A stretch of DNA of 64,000 nucleotides from Brachycybe producta (lineage: Eukaryota; Arthropoda; Diplopoda; Playtdesmida; Andrognathidae). The stretch lies in assembly GCA_036925085.1 (NCBI GenBank), contig JAUPFP010000044.1, positions 930,001-994,000 on the forward strand. The letters are read 5' to 3'. Below, piece by piece: positions 12,047-23,167 of the stretch. Numbering within the stretch: position 1 is the first letter of the stretch; each line of letters begins with the position of its first letter. The translations under genes and the position numbers were made by a program. The notes beneath the pieces were generated by a model. It made no database searches. It saw only the letters and a program-made list of their open reading frames with translations, and was not told the DNA's origin.

Positions 12047-15000
12047 TGATGTTTACACTGTTGTTTTTCAGTTATGATCAATTAATTTGTACCGTACTTT
12101 AATAATATTTAATGTTTCATGAAGTCATGAAGAAAACAACAAATATGAGGCCTACACAATGTTGAAACATCCTCTCAGAATGACATCATGCCCAAAAGCA
12201 GCCGTTATCCTACATTGTTTTTCTTGACCTCTACCCCCTATTCTTTAACATAAACATTGGATACCTTCTATGGGAGAAGAAAAAAAAACACTTGTTGGTG
12301 AAAATTATGTGTTTTTATTTTGTAAATCACGTAGTAAAACAACAACAAAAAAGTTTCCACTGAACTTTTTACTTTTATTGAAGTAAATTGTTTATTGTAA
12401 ACAAAATATAAAAGAAAAACTGAAAAGAATTGGAACCAAATACAATAATTGTAATACAAAATGCTGAATAAGACAATCGAATTGCTGTGAAAGGCAATCA
12501 AATTGAAGTTAATTATAATTAAAGATAATGCCCTTATGATGGCCTCAAAACTACCTGTTAACACATGTAAAACATATGACAAGCTTTCTCTACTTGAGAG
12601 TTTATCTTGTTAATCAAAAATTATTGAGTCTTCAAATGATTAAAATTGCATTTCAAATACGAGAAAAGACATCTTTTGGATGATTTGTTATCAATTATAG
12701 AATTTATTACTAAGTCAAGTGTGAACAGAGACAGCTGTAAAAAAAAATGCAGATAAGGAATTTATGACAGCTGTGATTTAGGTGTCACCTTGGGTGCCTC
12801 TGCAGATACTGACAGGGAGGTGGTTTGCCTCTCCACCATTTTCAAAAGCCAAATTTCTTATTAATAATATGCTCGTATAATTTTTAAACACTCAATTATA
12901 TTCTGTCCATCCACTTACACAATTGTATTAAAACCAAATTTTGATTCTTTATTCTTGAACAAATTCTGAAAGTAGCCTACATTCAACACCGGAAACATGT
13001 TTTAGAAATTAGCATGTTGGCTATTTTCAGAATTTGTTCAAGAATAAAGAATCAAAATTTGGTTTTAATACAATTGTATAAGTGGATGGACAAGTTGGAC
13101 AGTTGTGCAAATGTATCAGTGGATTCACAGTATATTTGAGTGCTCATTGCAGTTTAAATTGTTTCAAAAATAACTGTAAGCAAAACAGAAGAATGTATTG
13201 TGTGGCTATACTAGGTATTGCATCATACTTGTCTCAGTCATGCTGATAGCTGATTTTATACACGAGCTACTAGATGGTGGTATGCCGTGTTAAGTCCTAT
13301 TCCTTCAATGAAGAAGAGAAACACTTGAATGACTGACTCCCCTATAAAATTTAGGTTTGGTGGCTCCAACAAGAGTTTCCAGTATAAGTGTTGGCCTCTG
13401 TTTCGAGGCCCACACTTACAGCTACTAACAACAGTAAACAACAAACAAAAAACCAGTTATTAAATGACGGCCATTTATTTTTTTTTGGTGTGAAAGAATG
13501 TAGATAAATGTGTTTGTTTTCATGTAACTTTTCTATTTGATATCACATATTCTATTCATCCAAGTATAATAAGAGTGTGTATTGAGACGTAATTTTCAAA
13601 CGTTTCAAAGAATAATTTATCTTAGGAAAAAAAAAATGAAAATGTAACAGTACTAGCATTCAGTTTTGTTTTTTAACCTTTTGACTGACCAATTTGGAAA
13701 ATTCCATGTTGTTTTCTCTCTCACACAACACATGTGTCTACACATATATTATCCACTTTATTCAATAATATAACTGTCAACAGAAGAAAACAAAAACTGT
13801 TGGTAGTTTACTACTATAATCTTTGATCATTTAATTAGTTTAAAAAATGAATTTGACAAAAGTCCATGGAAGTTGACATGAGTTTCAGAAGTTTTCAAAT
13901 ATAAGATAGCAATTTTCTCTTACATTTTCTCAAGTTAAATTTTGTGACACTTGTGAGAACATCGCAAATATAGTTTTAAAGTTAATAAAAAAATAATTAG
14001 ATTCGATCAATTAATTTTATAAAAAATGGTCATACTGACCTGGAAAATCATGGAAAAACATTAACAATCAGGAGAAATATTCATGTTTGTCTAAAAATCC
14101 TGGGAAAAAAAATCAGGACATTTATGAAAGGGAGGGTAATGCAAATAGCAAATGTATAAAAGTTAATAAAACTCTGTGACAAAATATTTGTAAATTAACA
14201 AAGTTAACAGCATTGACAATTTAAACTGGGAAAATAATGATGAGGTGGTTTTCTTTGCCTTCCTCATCGTAATATCGTAACGGTTAAATCAATGTGTGAT
14301 TGCCGCAAACCGTAACTTGTATTTTAACCATTTTGAAGGCGGCATATCCTTCAATCCAGTCCTGGTGGTTGGTTACTACTGTCATCCTCCACCCTTGTAT
14401 ATTGCTTATTCAATCTAATTAAAACTCACCGTTCCACAACATCATCATCAACGGGTTTCAGTAGTATTTCTTGGCCTAACCTTTTTTCAAGGGCTAGGCA
14501 CTACAGTGAGCACACCCTGCTTGCTAGTTCTACCGACTCTTGTCCGCGACTGCTTATTCGACGAGAAACTCGTTTATATTACAGCTAACCAATAGCCATA
14601 ATAGCAATTGTTCAGTTATGGTTGATACAATACTGACCAGCTTATGGAAAGTCAAGGAAATGGATTGTTTGATTTGGTTATGAACCATTGTTACCTTATT
14701 TACATATTTAAGTCAATGAAGATTTTAATTAGATTTTTTTTTAGAGATTTTTCTTCATTGTTGCCATTGGTTTTGACAAACTTTATTTAAAATATCAAAT
14801 TAAATTTCTGAAAATTTCATGAATTTATCATATTTTAATGTTTTTTCTTTAACTTTCAATAATAAGTATTTTGTTTTATATTCGTGCGAAATAAAATTTA
14901 AAAAATATATTAATATATATTTGAAAATTTTCATTTAAATAAAAACTTATTTAAAAATAGAAATCGAATTAAATCAAATAAATCGATTTTATTAGAAAAC

Positions 15001-15668
15001 AATCAGCCACCTTGTAACCATTTTTCACGAATGCAGCTCTCATGATGACAAGCCCTGGCGGTAGAGGCTAGTTTTAGCCTAGGAGATTACATTAGAGTAC
15101 CGAGTAGCCTTTAATTATCTCCAACCCTTTTCGTGGTGCGTCCGTGTCAGATGGAACACACCGTTTAAACGTACAAACTAGGCAACTAGAAAGTCTAAAA
15201 GCGCCCACATATAAGTTCATTATGCTGAGATGGTGATAGGCAATTTCATGAAATTTATTTTGTTGAAATATTTCATAAAATATTTTATGAAATTTATGAA
15301 AAAGTATTGAAAATATTGAAAAGTTGTGAAATTAATTGAAATCCATGAAATAAAACAAGATAAATTGCATCAGTTTATGTTAACTGTATATACTAATAGT
15401 ATATAAATCACATAATGTTACTAATGATTTTAGAATAATTAAATGTAGTCTTTTGAATCTTAAAAAAATTCCATGTATTAAAAAATGATTGAAGAAAATG
15501 AAACAGATTCCAAAAACTTTGAACAAAAAATTGACACAAATGGTAAAATTAAACATGTTTAAAATACTAGTATGAACCAATTACAATCACCATTTTTTCA
15601 TTTATGGTTTCATTACTTGGAAACAGGTTTTTAAAATAAATTTCACATTTTTTAAAAATATTTCAAAC
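12047..15668. other. Intergenic region downstream of the P450 array
   Basis: No gene recognised on either strand. It contains the 74-bp-arm hairpin at 12904-13092 and a short relative of the intron-4 foldback at about 15057-15126 ('agattacattagagtaccga'). The rest is AT-rich simple sequence. Confidence 0.5.
12904..13092. repeat. Long hairpin, about 74-bp arms
   Basis: Left arm 12904-12977 and right arm 13019-13092 are near-perfect reverse complements with a 41-base spacer. No transposon signature is seen at the ends. Confidence 0.85.
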
Positions 15669-18509
15669 TCATGTCATGTGAAATATTTCAAATCGTTTCG
15701 TAACTTTTAGTTGAAAAGGTTGAGGGTTTAAAATGATCGAATTTCCACAAGTTTTTAAAGAAGGTGGTGCTACACCAGTAATGCAATTAAAATTAAATTG
15801 TTGCAAAAGGCAAGTAAAAAACAAATATAGTTCCATTCTAGCCAATGATTCTCCAATACAGATCCGAGCACCTGTGGAAAAGAGTAAGGTTATAACTAGG
15901 TACAAATGTCTCCAATAAAACAGTGATTATTATTATTATTTACCGCATGAAAATGGGATCAGATATTCTGGTTTAATTACTACCCCATCAGCGTTTAGGA
16001 ACCGTTCAGGTCTAAAAACCTCCGGATCAGTCCAAAGCTGTTTATCAAAGTGCACAGACCAAATATTTTGCAAAATGAATGTTCCTTTTGGAATGGTGTA
16101 ACCCATTAAGGTGGTTGTTTTTGTTGGAGCGTGAGGTACAGATAAAGGTACAATTGTAGCAAATCTTTGAATTTCTAGTAGGGTAGCTTCAGCATAAGGC
16201 AATCTGATTGAAGAAGAGGCAATAAAAAAAAAGTTAACGGAAGTACAAGAATTTATATCGAGCGACTCAGTAGAGAGTGAGTTGGGTTTGGAAGACAACA
16301 ATGTTTTCATTTCCGGTGTAGATTGCGTGATTCAAAAGTTAAGTTAATGCAAAGCTTACGAAAATGAAAATTTAAGACTTTATTTCAAGCATATCTGGGG
16401 TGAAATCTTCAGGAATGTTTGCAAGACAGTGGTGAGCAATGCTCGCTATTCGAAAATTGTTGAGGCTACTAAACAAATGCCAAACTAAATAAACGTTAAA
16501 TTGAACAAACGTCAAACTGAATAAATGCTAAAACTTTGGCGGTTATTCAGTCTGGCGGTTTTTTTTTTGTAATCTGGTGCTTGTTCCATTTGGTGCAACA
16601 TCAGCGCAACATTTCTATATGTATACTCACAACTTGCGGTCAGTGTAGCTTGGAAGGCGACTTCTTCCAATGACACTGTCCATTTCAGATTGAACCTTTT
16701 GTTGAATTTCTGGCCACAGTGCCATATACATTAGTCCCCATGTTAATGTAACCTGTGTTGTATCAGAACCAGCTAGAAAAAGATCAAATAAAATGGCAAC
16801 CAGGTGGTCATCTACAAAATGAACAAAATTATGGAATTAATATTTAGGATCCACATCATCATTGTAATTAAGTCATACGTTGAAATGATTCGCTTCTTTC
16901 GTTTGGTGGCATTTCTTTTTGTCGGTTGATTTCGGTTAAATAAACATCGATGAAGTCTCGTGGTTCACCTTTACTAAATGTTTTCTGGTGTTCATCTACT
17001 TCATATTTTAAGTATTTCATTAATTCATCGTGGTTTTTCGTGACATTTTTCAAAATTCCGGGTATTTTTGTGAGCCATGGAAAGAAATTTAGTACACCGC
17101 TCGAACCCAGTGTTTTCATTGTTTCTTGGATTATTATTTGAAATTTAATTATGAATGGATCTTTAAACTTGTACATTTTTCCTGTGGTAAATACAAAATT
17201 TTGGAAATTGTAAATTTAAATACGTAAAGAAGATTTTTAAGCTGTATACAAATGGTCAATTCTAGCTTTTAGCTTGTCCATCTTTTTGTATTACGATTTG
17301 AACAAATCTGTATGATCTCAGGGTCGATTTCTGACCGAAGTCAAGGGTGTGAGCCTCGGAGGTGGAGGCTAGCAGTGGCGTAGAGGTAGCGGACAAAAGT
17401 ATACACAATACAGCACCTAAGGGCTTTAACAGGTATATGCTGATAAATGCGCTTGTTGCCACGACCAGGATTGACAAGCCAGAATTGACCACCTGTCTCC
17501 AGAGCTTTGAAGTTAACCTGCAACAATCATCCAGATGATATTCAACGTTGATGCTAACAGAAGGTCATCCATTTGAACTTTTCCATCACTTTGTTGTTCC
17601 AAATATTCGAAACATTTCTGAATTTCTTCCATGATTGCTTTTTCCATGGACATCTTACCAAAACCGAAATCTCTTAAATGATGCATTGTAAAACGTCGTT
17701 TTTCTTTCCATAATCGTCCATCACTTGATGCTATATCTATAGGATAATAACTCATAAGTTTCTGTTTTATGAACAAATAATTTTTAAGCATTGGTTTATT
17801 TTTTGCCTTTTATGAGCAACACTAAGAAGAAATTGAAAGTGTTTTAACTTTTAGAATGTTTTAGATGTTAATGGGGAAAAAACAACTAATAATCGTTCAT
17901 TTTCGAACTGCTACAAAATGTTTAAGATATTGACATGAAAATTTTTTTTACCATGATCTTCTACCATTCTAGTTTTGAAAACAATTTCCATAATGTCGTT
18001 TCTAAAAAAAACGTTCGCGGTCATTTTTAAACTAATGAAAAGCTTATTTTGAAAAATATCAACATGAAACGCCCTTAAGTGATTGAGCTACCCTTCTAGT
18101 TTATAAAACACCTTGAAATTTTTCTTTATTTTTTGCACCTAAAAGACAGAATAACCAGATTTCGAAAAGCACGTTTTTACTTACCATTTTTGCCTGTAAT
18201 TATTGATTGATGTGTTTCTGGCCTTCCGGAAAATATTTCTGACTGATTGATCAAAGCTTCTTTCATAGTAGCCCAGTCATTAAGTACAACAACACGTTTG
18301 GCTCCCAGTTTTAAAGAAAATAAGCCACCATATTTTGTTCCCAGTTTTTGAAGATCAACATGACTGTCATAACTTAAAAATGGTAGGTAACCAAGTAAAG
18401 GCAATCCTCGAGGACCTGATGGAAAGTTCTTCGAATTTGCTTCACTGAAGCATAATATTAGAATTAAGATCACCAAAATGACAAAAATTATTAAGTAAAA
18501 TATGGACAT
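15669..18509 (-). CDS. P1: CYP2-clan cytochrome P450, intact
   Basis: Exons in transcript order are 18509-18185, 17736-17518, 17181-16879, 16811-16631, 16203-15944 and 15871-15669. They splice to 1491 nt and 496 aa with GT-AG at every junction. The start is the Met of MSIFYLIIF, which leads directly into the hydrophobic anchor (about residues 2-21). The in-frame upstream codon is GTG. The hinge is [12 protein letters not shown]. Other motifs are W118-R122 (WxxxR), AGSDTT at 296-301 in the I helix, E353-R356 (ExxR), FRPERF, and haem loop FSCGARICIG with Cys434. The protein is expected to be an ER-bound haem monooxygenase; the substrate is unknown. P3 is its closest relative, with four differences over the 108 complete codons of exon 1. 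P1 keeps what is probably the ancestral C-terminus (RFEIFHMT). Intron 4 contains a relic of the 16-bp minisatellite element. Confidence 0.92.
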
Positions 18510-19962
18510 GATGCAAAAATATGACACTTTGCCTAAAATGAGAAATGAGAATACTAGATGTTCATAATTTCTTAACCATCCATTTACCCCAAAACACTCT
18601 AGATATATATACTTAATTAACGCAAGAAGAAGTTATTCAAACTGCAATTGTCTACTTCAACCTGGGGAATCAACCCTAATATTTAATTCAAACTCAAGCA
18701 AATATATATATAGCAGAAAAATTGCCCAATATTTGAGAAATTACTAGACAGTAAATATTAGAAGTGATTACTAACTGCATTTTGATTGGCTTAATTTTGA
18801 CAAAGTTTTTGTTGTATAACCTTTAATTTGCATTTTTTTAAATTTTTCTTTTGTCTAACATTTTTTTTTTTGTCTAACATTTTTTTTCTCATTGTCTAAC
18901 AAGTTATAACTTGTGACAATAATTGTGATGATAGAATTTCTTATGCCATAATAATGGGGTTTCACTTTCAAATGATATAAAAAAATGCCATCTACATAAA
19001 AAATTATAGGGCCTATCCATAGAAGTATACGGTATATCACAATAGGAGACAATAAGGAGGCAAATAAAATACTATTGAAATTATACTGCGTATTTTGAAA
19101 TTGTTTTGTGATAGAAAAAAAATTGAAAATTGTAGTACAGAATACTAATTAGTTATTAATAACCATTAAGGTCTATTTCTTCATTGGCGAAAATGTGTTT
19201 TAAACTGGAAACAGCCAAGATTATCCGATTGAAGTTGGTTTTAGTGAGTTTTGATTTCATGTACTGTAATGCATTTTAATTCAATGAAAACATACATGAA
19301 ATTGAAACTCACTAAAACCAACTTCAATCGGATAATCTTGGCTGTTTCCAGTTTAAAACTAAGGTTAGATTTTAACTATAGATTAACCACAGAATAACAC
19401 CATTGGAATGTAAGTATTGAAGAGAAGTCACAATTTATTGTTTAGTTAAAATGGTAGGGCGATAGAGGGTTTCTCGCTTCAGTTTACGCAACATAATTAA
19501 CCACACCATAATAGTGAATAAGAGGGCCACGTTTGTACTGTCCTAGCAAATTGCTTTTCTCCTAATGGTGACATTATATTGTCCAATTAATGGAAATGCA
19601 TTACTTAATTTCATCATTGTAAACTGCCATTTTTTATCCAGTTTAATAATTTTTATCAAGTGGAAACGTAAAAAAGTCATTTTTAATGTCCTCGAAATTT
19701 TCAATTTCAAGTGGGGTGCATTTGACAATGCACTACAGTGAACAATAGTATAATGAGTTTGTACAAAAGATGTTAGAAAACATCGGGCAATTTGTGCAAA
19801 ATCGATTCCATTCCTTGATCTTGTAATAATCCGAAGCAAACAACGATTATTAGGAGCTCAGAAGACGATTTTCCAGTAGTCCTTGGAATTGAACAGTTGC
19901 TAAAGGTGCATCATGGTTAATACATGGATTCTGTATGTGCTGCTGCTGTTAGCATTAGCCAG
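18510..19962. other. Intergenic between P2psi and P1
   Basis: Paralogous to 25978-27387. No exon is found. It contains the hairpin 19198-19358, which is absent from the paralogous stretch. A 98-codon frame at 19543-19839 and its partner in copy B are not conserved as proteins. Confidence 0.5.
19198..19358. repeat. Long hairpin, about 65-bp arms, copy A only
   Basis: Left arm 19198-19262 and right arm 19293-19358 are reverse complements with about two mismatches. Copy B (26630-26770) has only single-arm sequence there, interrupted by other bases. Confidence 0.85.
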
Positions 19963-22936
19963 CTAGTCGTTAAAACGCTGTTTTACCAACAAACTAAATG
20001 GTCGTGGTGAATATGTGATACCCATTACTGGATCTAAACTCGGAGGATTTTTTACCGTTGCACAATGGAAAGAAAAACGATGCAAAATGTTACCAAAGAA
20101 AAGAAATTATTCCATTTTAGCCAAAGACTTTCCTAAGCACAATCTTGATCCTGAATGAAAATTCAATAGAAATAGAATTAGATATGTTTCTAGCATTGGT
20201 TCGATTATGTTTTGCTCTCGAAATGCTTACCAATAGAATATGGAATTAAATATTCCGATTTTGTAACTTTTCCATTCTGATCCAGAAATCTTTCTGGTCT
20301 GAAAACATCCGGATCTTTCCAATATCTTTTGTCGTTATGAACAGCCCATAAATTTGGAATCACCATGGTTCCAATAGGAAATGTGTATCCCATCACTTCG
20401 GTTGTAACGACAGGCATATGTGAATATGCTAATGGAACTACGGTGAACATGCGCTGAATCTCCAAGATGGCAGCCTCCGTGTAAGGCAAACTGGTAAAAT
20501 GATAATTAGGGTTCGGATTTTTATGCACTATCAAGCAAATGTTTCTCAATTTGTGACCCAAGTGCCAATTCAATTCATCATCATTAGAGCAACTGCATTT
20601 AGGCGTATTCTAATCAAAAAAGCTGGTTAGAGGCTAGGTGACTGGTTACTATCGGGTGTCTACTATCAGTTGTCTGCTAAAGTTTTAGTCTCTAAGCAGT
20701 GTTAATTGATGTAAAAATTCATAATTGTTGGCTGATCTAAATGGGATTACTACTTCACAATTGGCTCTTAAGCAACAGGTTGAGAAACATATGCTTGATA
20801 TTGCATACAAATTTCGAGCCTTAGTGATAAGATATTTTATGCTATTTATGTTTTCATAAATAGCATAAATATGTATTTTCTTACTAAATATGGTCAGCAT
20901 AAGTTATAAATTGATGTCCTCCAATCACTGAATAAAGTTCTTCTTGTATTTTGCATTGAACTTCTGGCCAATGTACCATACTGTAGTATGCCTGGACCCC
21001 ATCCAGACATTTCTGGGTTTTGACTGTCTCTCAGTTGGGTAGCTGGTTCCAGACCAGCAGGTTGAGTTTGGGTCGTGTGACGCTCCACACTCTCCGAGCT
21101 CGGGCTTTGTGACCTGCCGGGTGATCTAGGTCTACTTGTTGACATGGATGAACAGCCCTTGGTCGCGCCTCCGCTTCTCATTGGAGTCGGACTCCCTGGC
21201 ATTGTCCTGTTGTTGGGTTCGGTGTAGATGGGACTCCTAGTTCCCACAATTTAAAGAAACAGTGACAACTCTACACCTCCTAGAGGTGTTTCCAAACAAG
21301 AAAAAGACTTCTCTTTTAACGTTCTAACTGATTTATTTTATAAGCGAATGTGATACATTGTGAGCGACATAAAATAATACAAGCGACTGATTTAGACTTC
21401 GAAAAGAGTTTAAGTCCAAACTGGAACTTTGATTTTACGGCACACTGTCAAACATGACACCGAAAAATCAGCACAAAAATCAGCCCAGAAATCAGCCTCG
21501 AGCTTGCCTTGTGCAAGTTTTTTTATCTCTTCGGCCCTTGGGAGGGGCCACTCTATCCTAGGGCTCACCCATTGGTCCGATGGACCAATGGTGAGTCCCG
21601 ATTCCCATATATCTCCTTATTTGTCATCAAATTCTAGGAAGAATTTGCATAATTCCAGAGAAACTATTCTGGAATTAATGGCCATTTCAATGGTGAGAAA
21701 CTTCAAAATTTCTATTTAGAAGTTTCTATTTTTAGAAACTCTGTTTTCTAAAATCGTTTAAACTGTCAAAATTCGTGAGAATTTCGACTGAATTCTCAAC
21801 GAATTTGATATTATTTTAAACTGGTCAGTTTTGGACACCACAGGGATCTGGCGAAAGGAGTTTAGAAGTGAGCGGCCTCACTCACACATGTGCAGCTGGC
21901 ACGTGTGTGGGTGGTGTCACAATACTAAATTCTAATGTTCTTTGCATTGTTTCCACTCCAGCCAAAAACATATCATAAATGGTACCAACGAGATATTTCA
22001 CTAATAGAATAACAAGTAAAGTGGAGTAATTATTCAATGTGCAAACTGTATTTTTTTCCATTGAAAATGATCCAATCAAGATGGGGTTAATTAAACTTTA
22101 AAGCTGGGTAATGTCCATCAGTTTTAGCTTCTTAGCTTTTCAATGCAAAAATTGATAGAACAGCATACTTCTGGTGGACTTTGTTAAATTCAATTTAACT
22201 TTTATTGCTCTTCTTCATTTTTGGCTCAAAAGATGTGTTTAGCAAGGAGAAATCCACTGCAATTTTCGTATTAGACTGAATGAAAATTAATGGCGATTGA
22301 GTCGGATTGACATGGATTGAAAGATTTAGAACGTGGTAACATATGCAATGCTTGCAATGATGGGAACGTGAACAACTAGTTTGATAGATTTAAAACAATA
22401 GGTTCTGTTCATATACAATTTCAAAAGAAAACTAAATCAAAATGTGGCTGATTTGGTTTTGAATGTCTTTTGCTATTTTGAGAGACAAACCAAGATTGAC
22501 AGCCGGAATTGATTATCGGTACCTTGCTAAACAAATGCAGAAAGTATGAAGACAAAAGACACAAAAACGTTAGTTGAAAACGTTAGTGTTGGGTAAAGTC
22601 AGAAAATATCCACCCACTCTACTTTGATAGGGCGAATCCTTGTTATCTGTTCCTTCTCTTTTGAATATTTCTGCTAAGTAAACGTCGATGAAATCTCGAG
22701 GAACTCCATTTTCGTAAGTCCTGACGTGTTCCTCTACTTGTTCGTTTATACTGTATAGTTGATTACTTGTTTGTTGTTTTCGATTAGCTCTGACACTTGA
22801 GATTTCAATGGGCCAGGCACAAATCTCAACAGTGGCATGAAATTGATGACACCGAGTACTGGAGCATTCTCGAAGATCTTATACACATAGTCGATGAACT
22901 TTACCATCTTTGAATCAGTTTGGTCATAAGTTTTTC
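19963..22936 (-). pseudogene. P2psi: truncated P4-type P450, split by a solo LTR
   Basis: Exons 3-6 of a P4-type gene remain: 22936-22623, 22000-21922 plus 20981-20885 (exon 4, interrupted by the LTR), 20490-20231 and 20150-19963. Exons 1 and 2 are absent because the duplication breakpoint lies in intron 2. Exon 3 has a 5-bp insertion near 22750 (314 instead of 309 nt), which shifts the frame. Exon 6 has an in-frame TAA at 20107-20109, where P4 has a Leu codon after KME. Exon 4 also appears to lack about 9 bp beside the LTR. Exon 5 (LPYTEAAILEIQR to PYSIG) is still open and keeps ExxR and FRPERF. With no start, no anchor and several lesions, it cannot make a P450. Confidence 0.92.
20982..21921 (-). 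mobile_element. Solo LTR-like insertion in exon 4 of P2psi
   Basis: The 940-bp insertion begins TGTAGTATG and ends GTGTCACA on the plus strand, so it has TGT...ACA termini. It is flanked by a 4-bp ATAC duplication (20978-20981 and 21922-21925). Read on the minus strand it starts TGTGACACCACC and contains TATAAAATAAATCAG near 21330-21345, which suits an LTR promoter or polyadenylation region. There is no gag-pol, so it is a solo LTR by recombination. The 117-codon open frame inside (20894-21247) starts in the LTR and runs on into exon 4, and has no convincing protein resemblance. The uninterrupted P4 exon is the empty-site reference. Confidence 0.75.
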
Positions 22937-23167
22937 CTGTGTGATAAATTCATAATAAAATAAACTTTGGAAGAATTTAAAAAAATATCAAACAAGGGGG
23001 GTATGCTTTTTTTTTTAGTTTTGAAGCTTCATATGGCCTTAATTGGAATACAAAATGCCTCTTATTTAGACCTTTTATATGTTATTCGAAATAATTATTT
23101 GTAGATAGTGATAGTTCGCTATTGCCCCATACATTTCGAGCAAACCTAGTGTACAGTTGTCATGGAC

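Noticed and set aside
13256-13444. 62-codon minus-strand frame as a small gene.
   Set aside because: No splice context, domain or paralog supports it.
20894-21247. 117-codon minus-strand frame rich in Ser, Pro and Arg.
   Set aside because: It begins inside the solo LTR and continues into P2psi exon 4. There is no recognisable domain.
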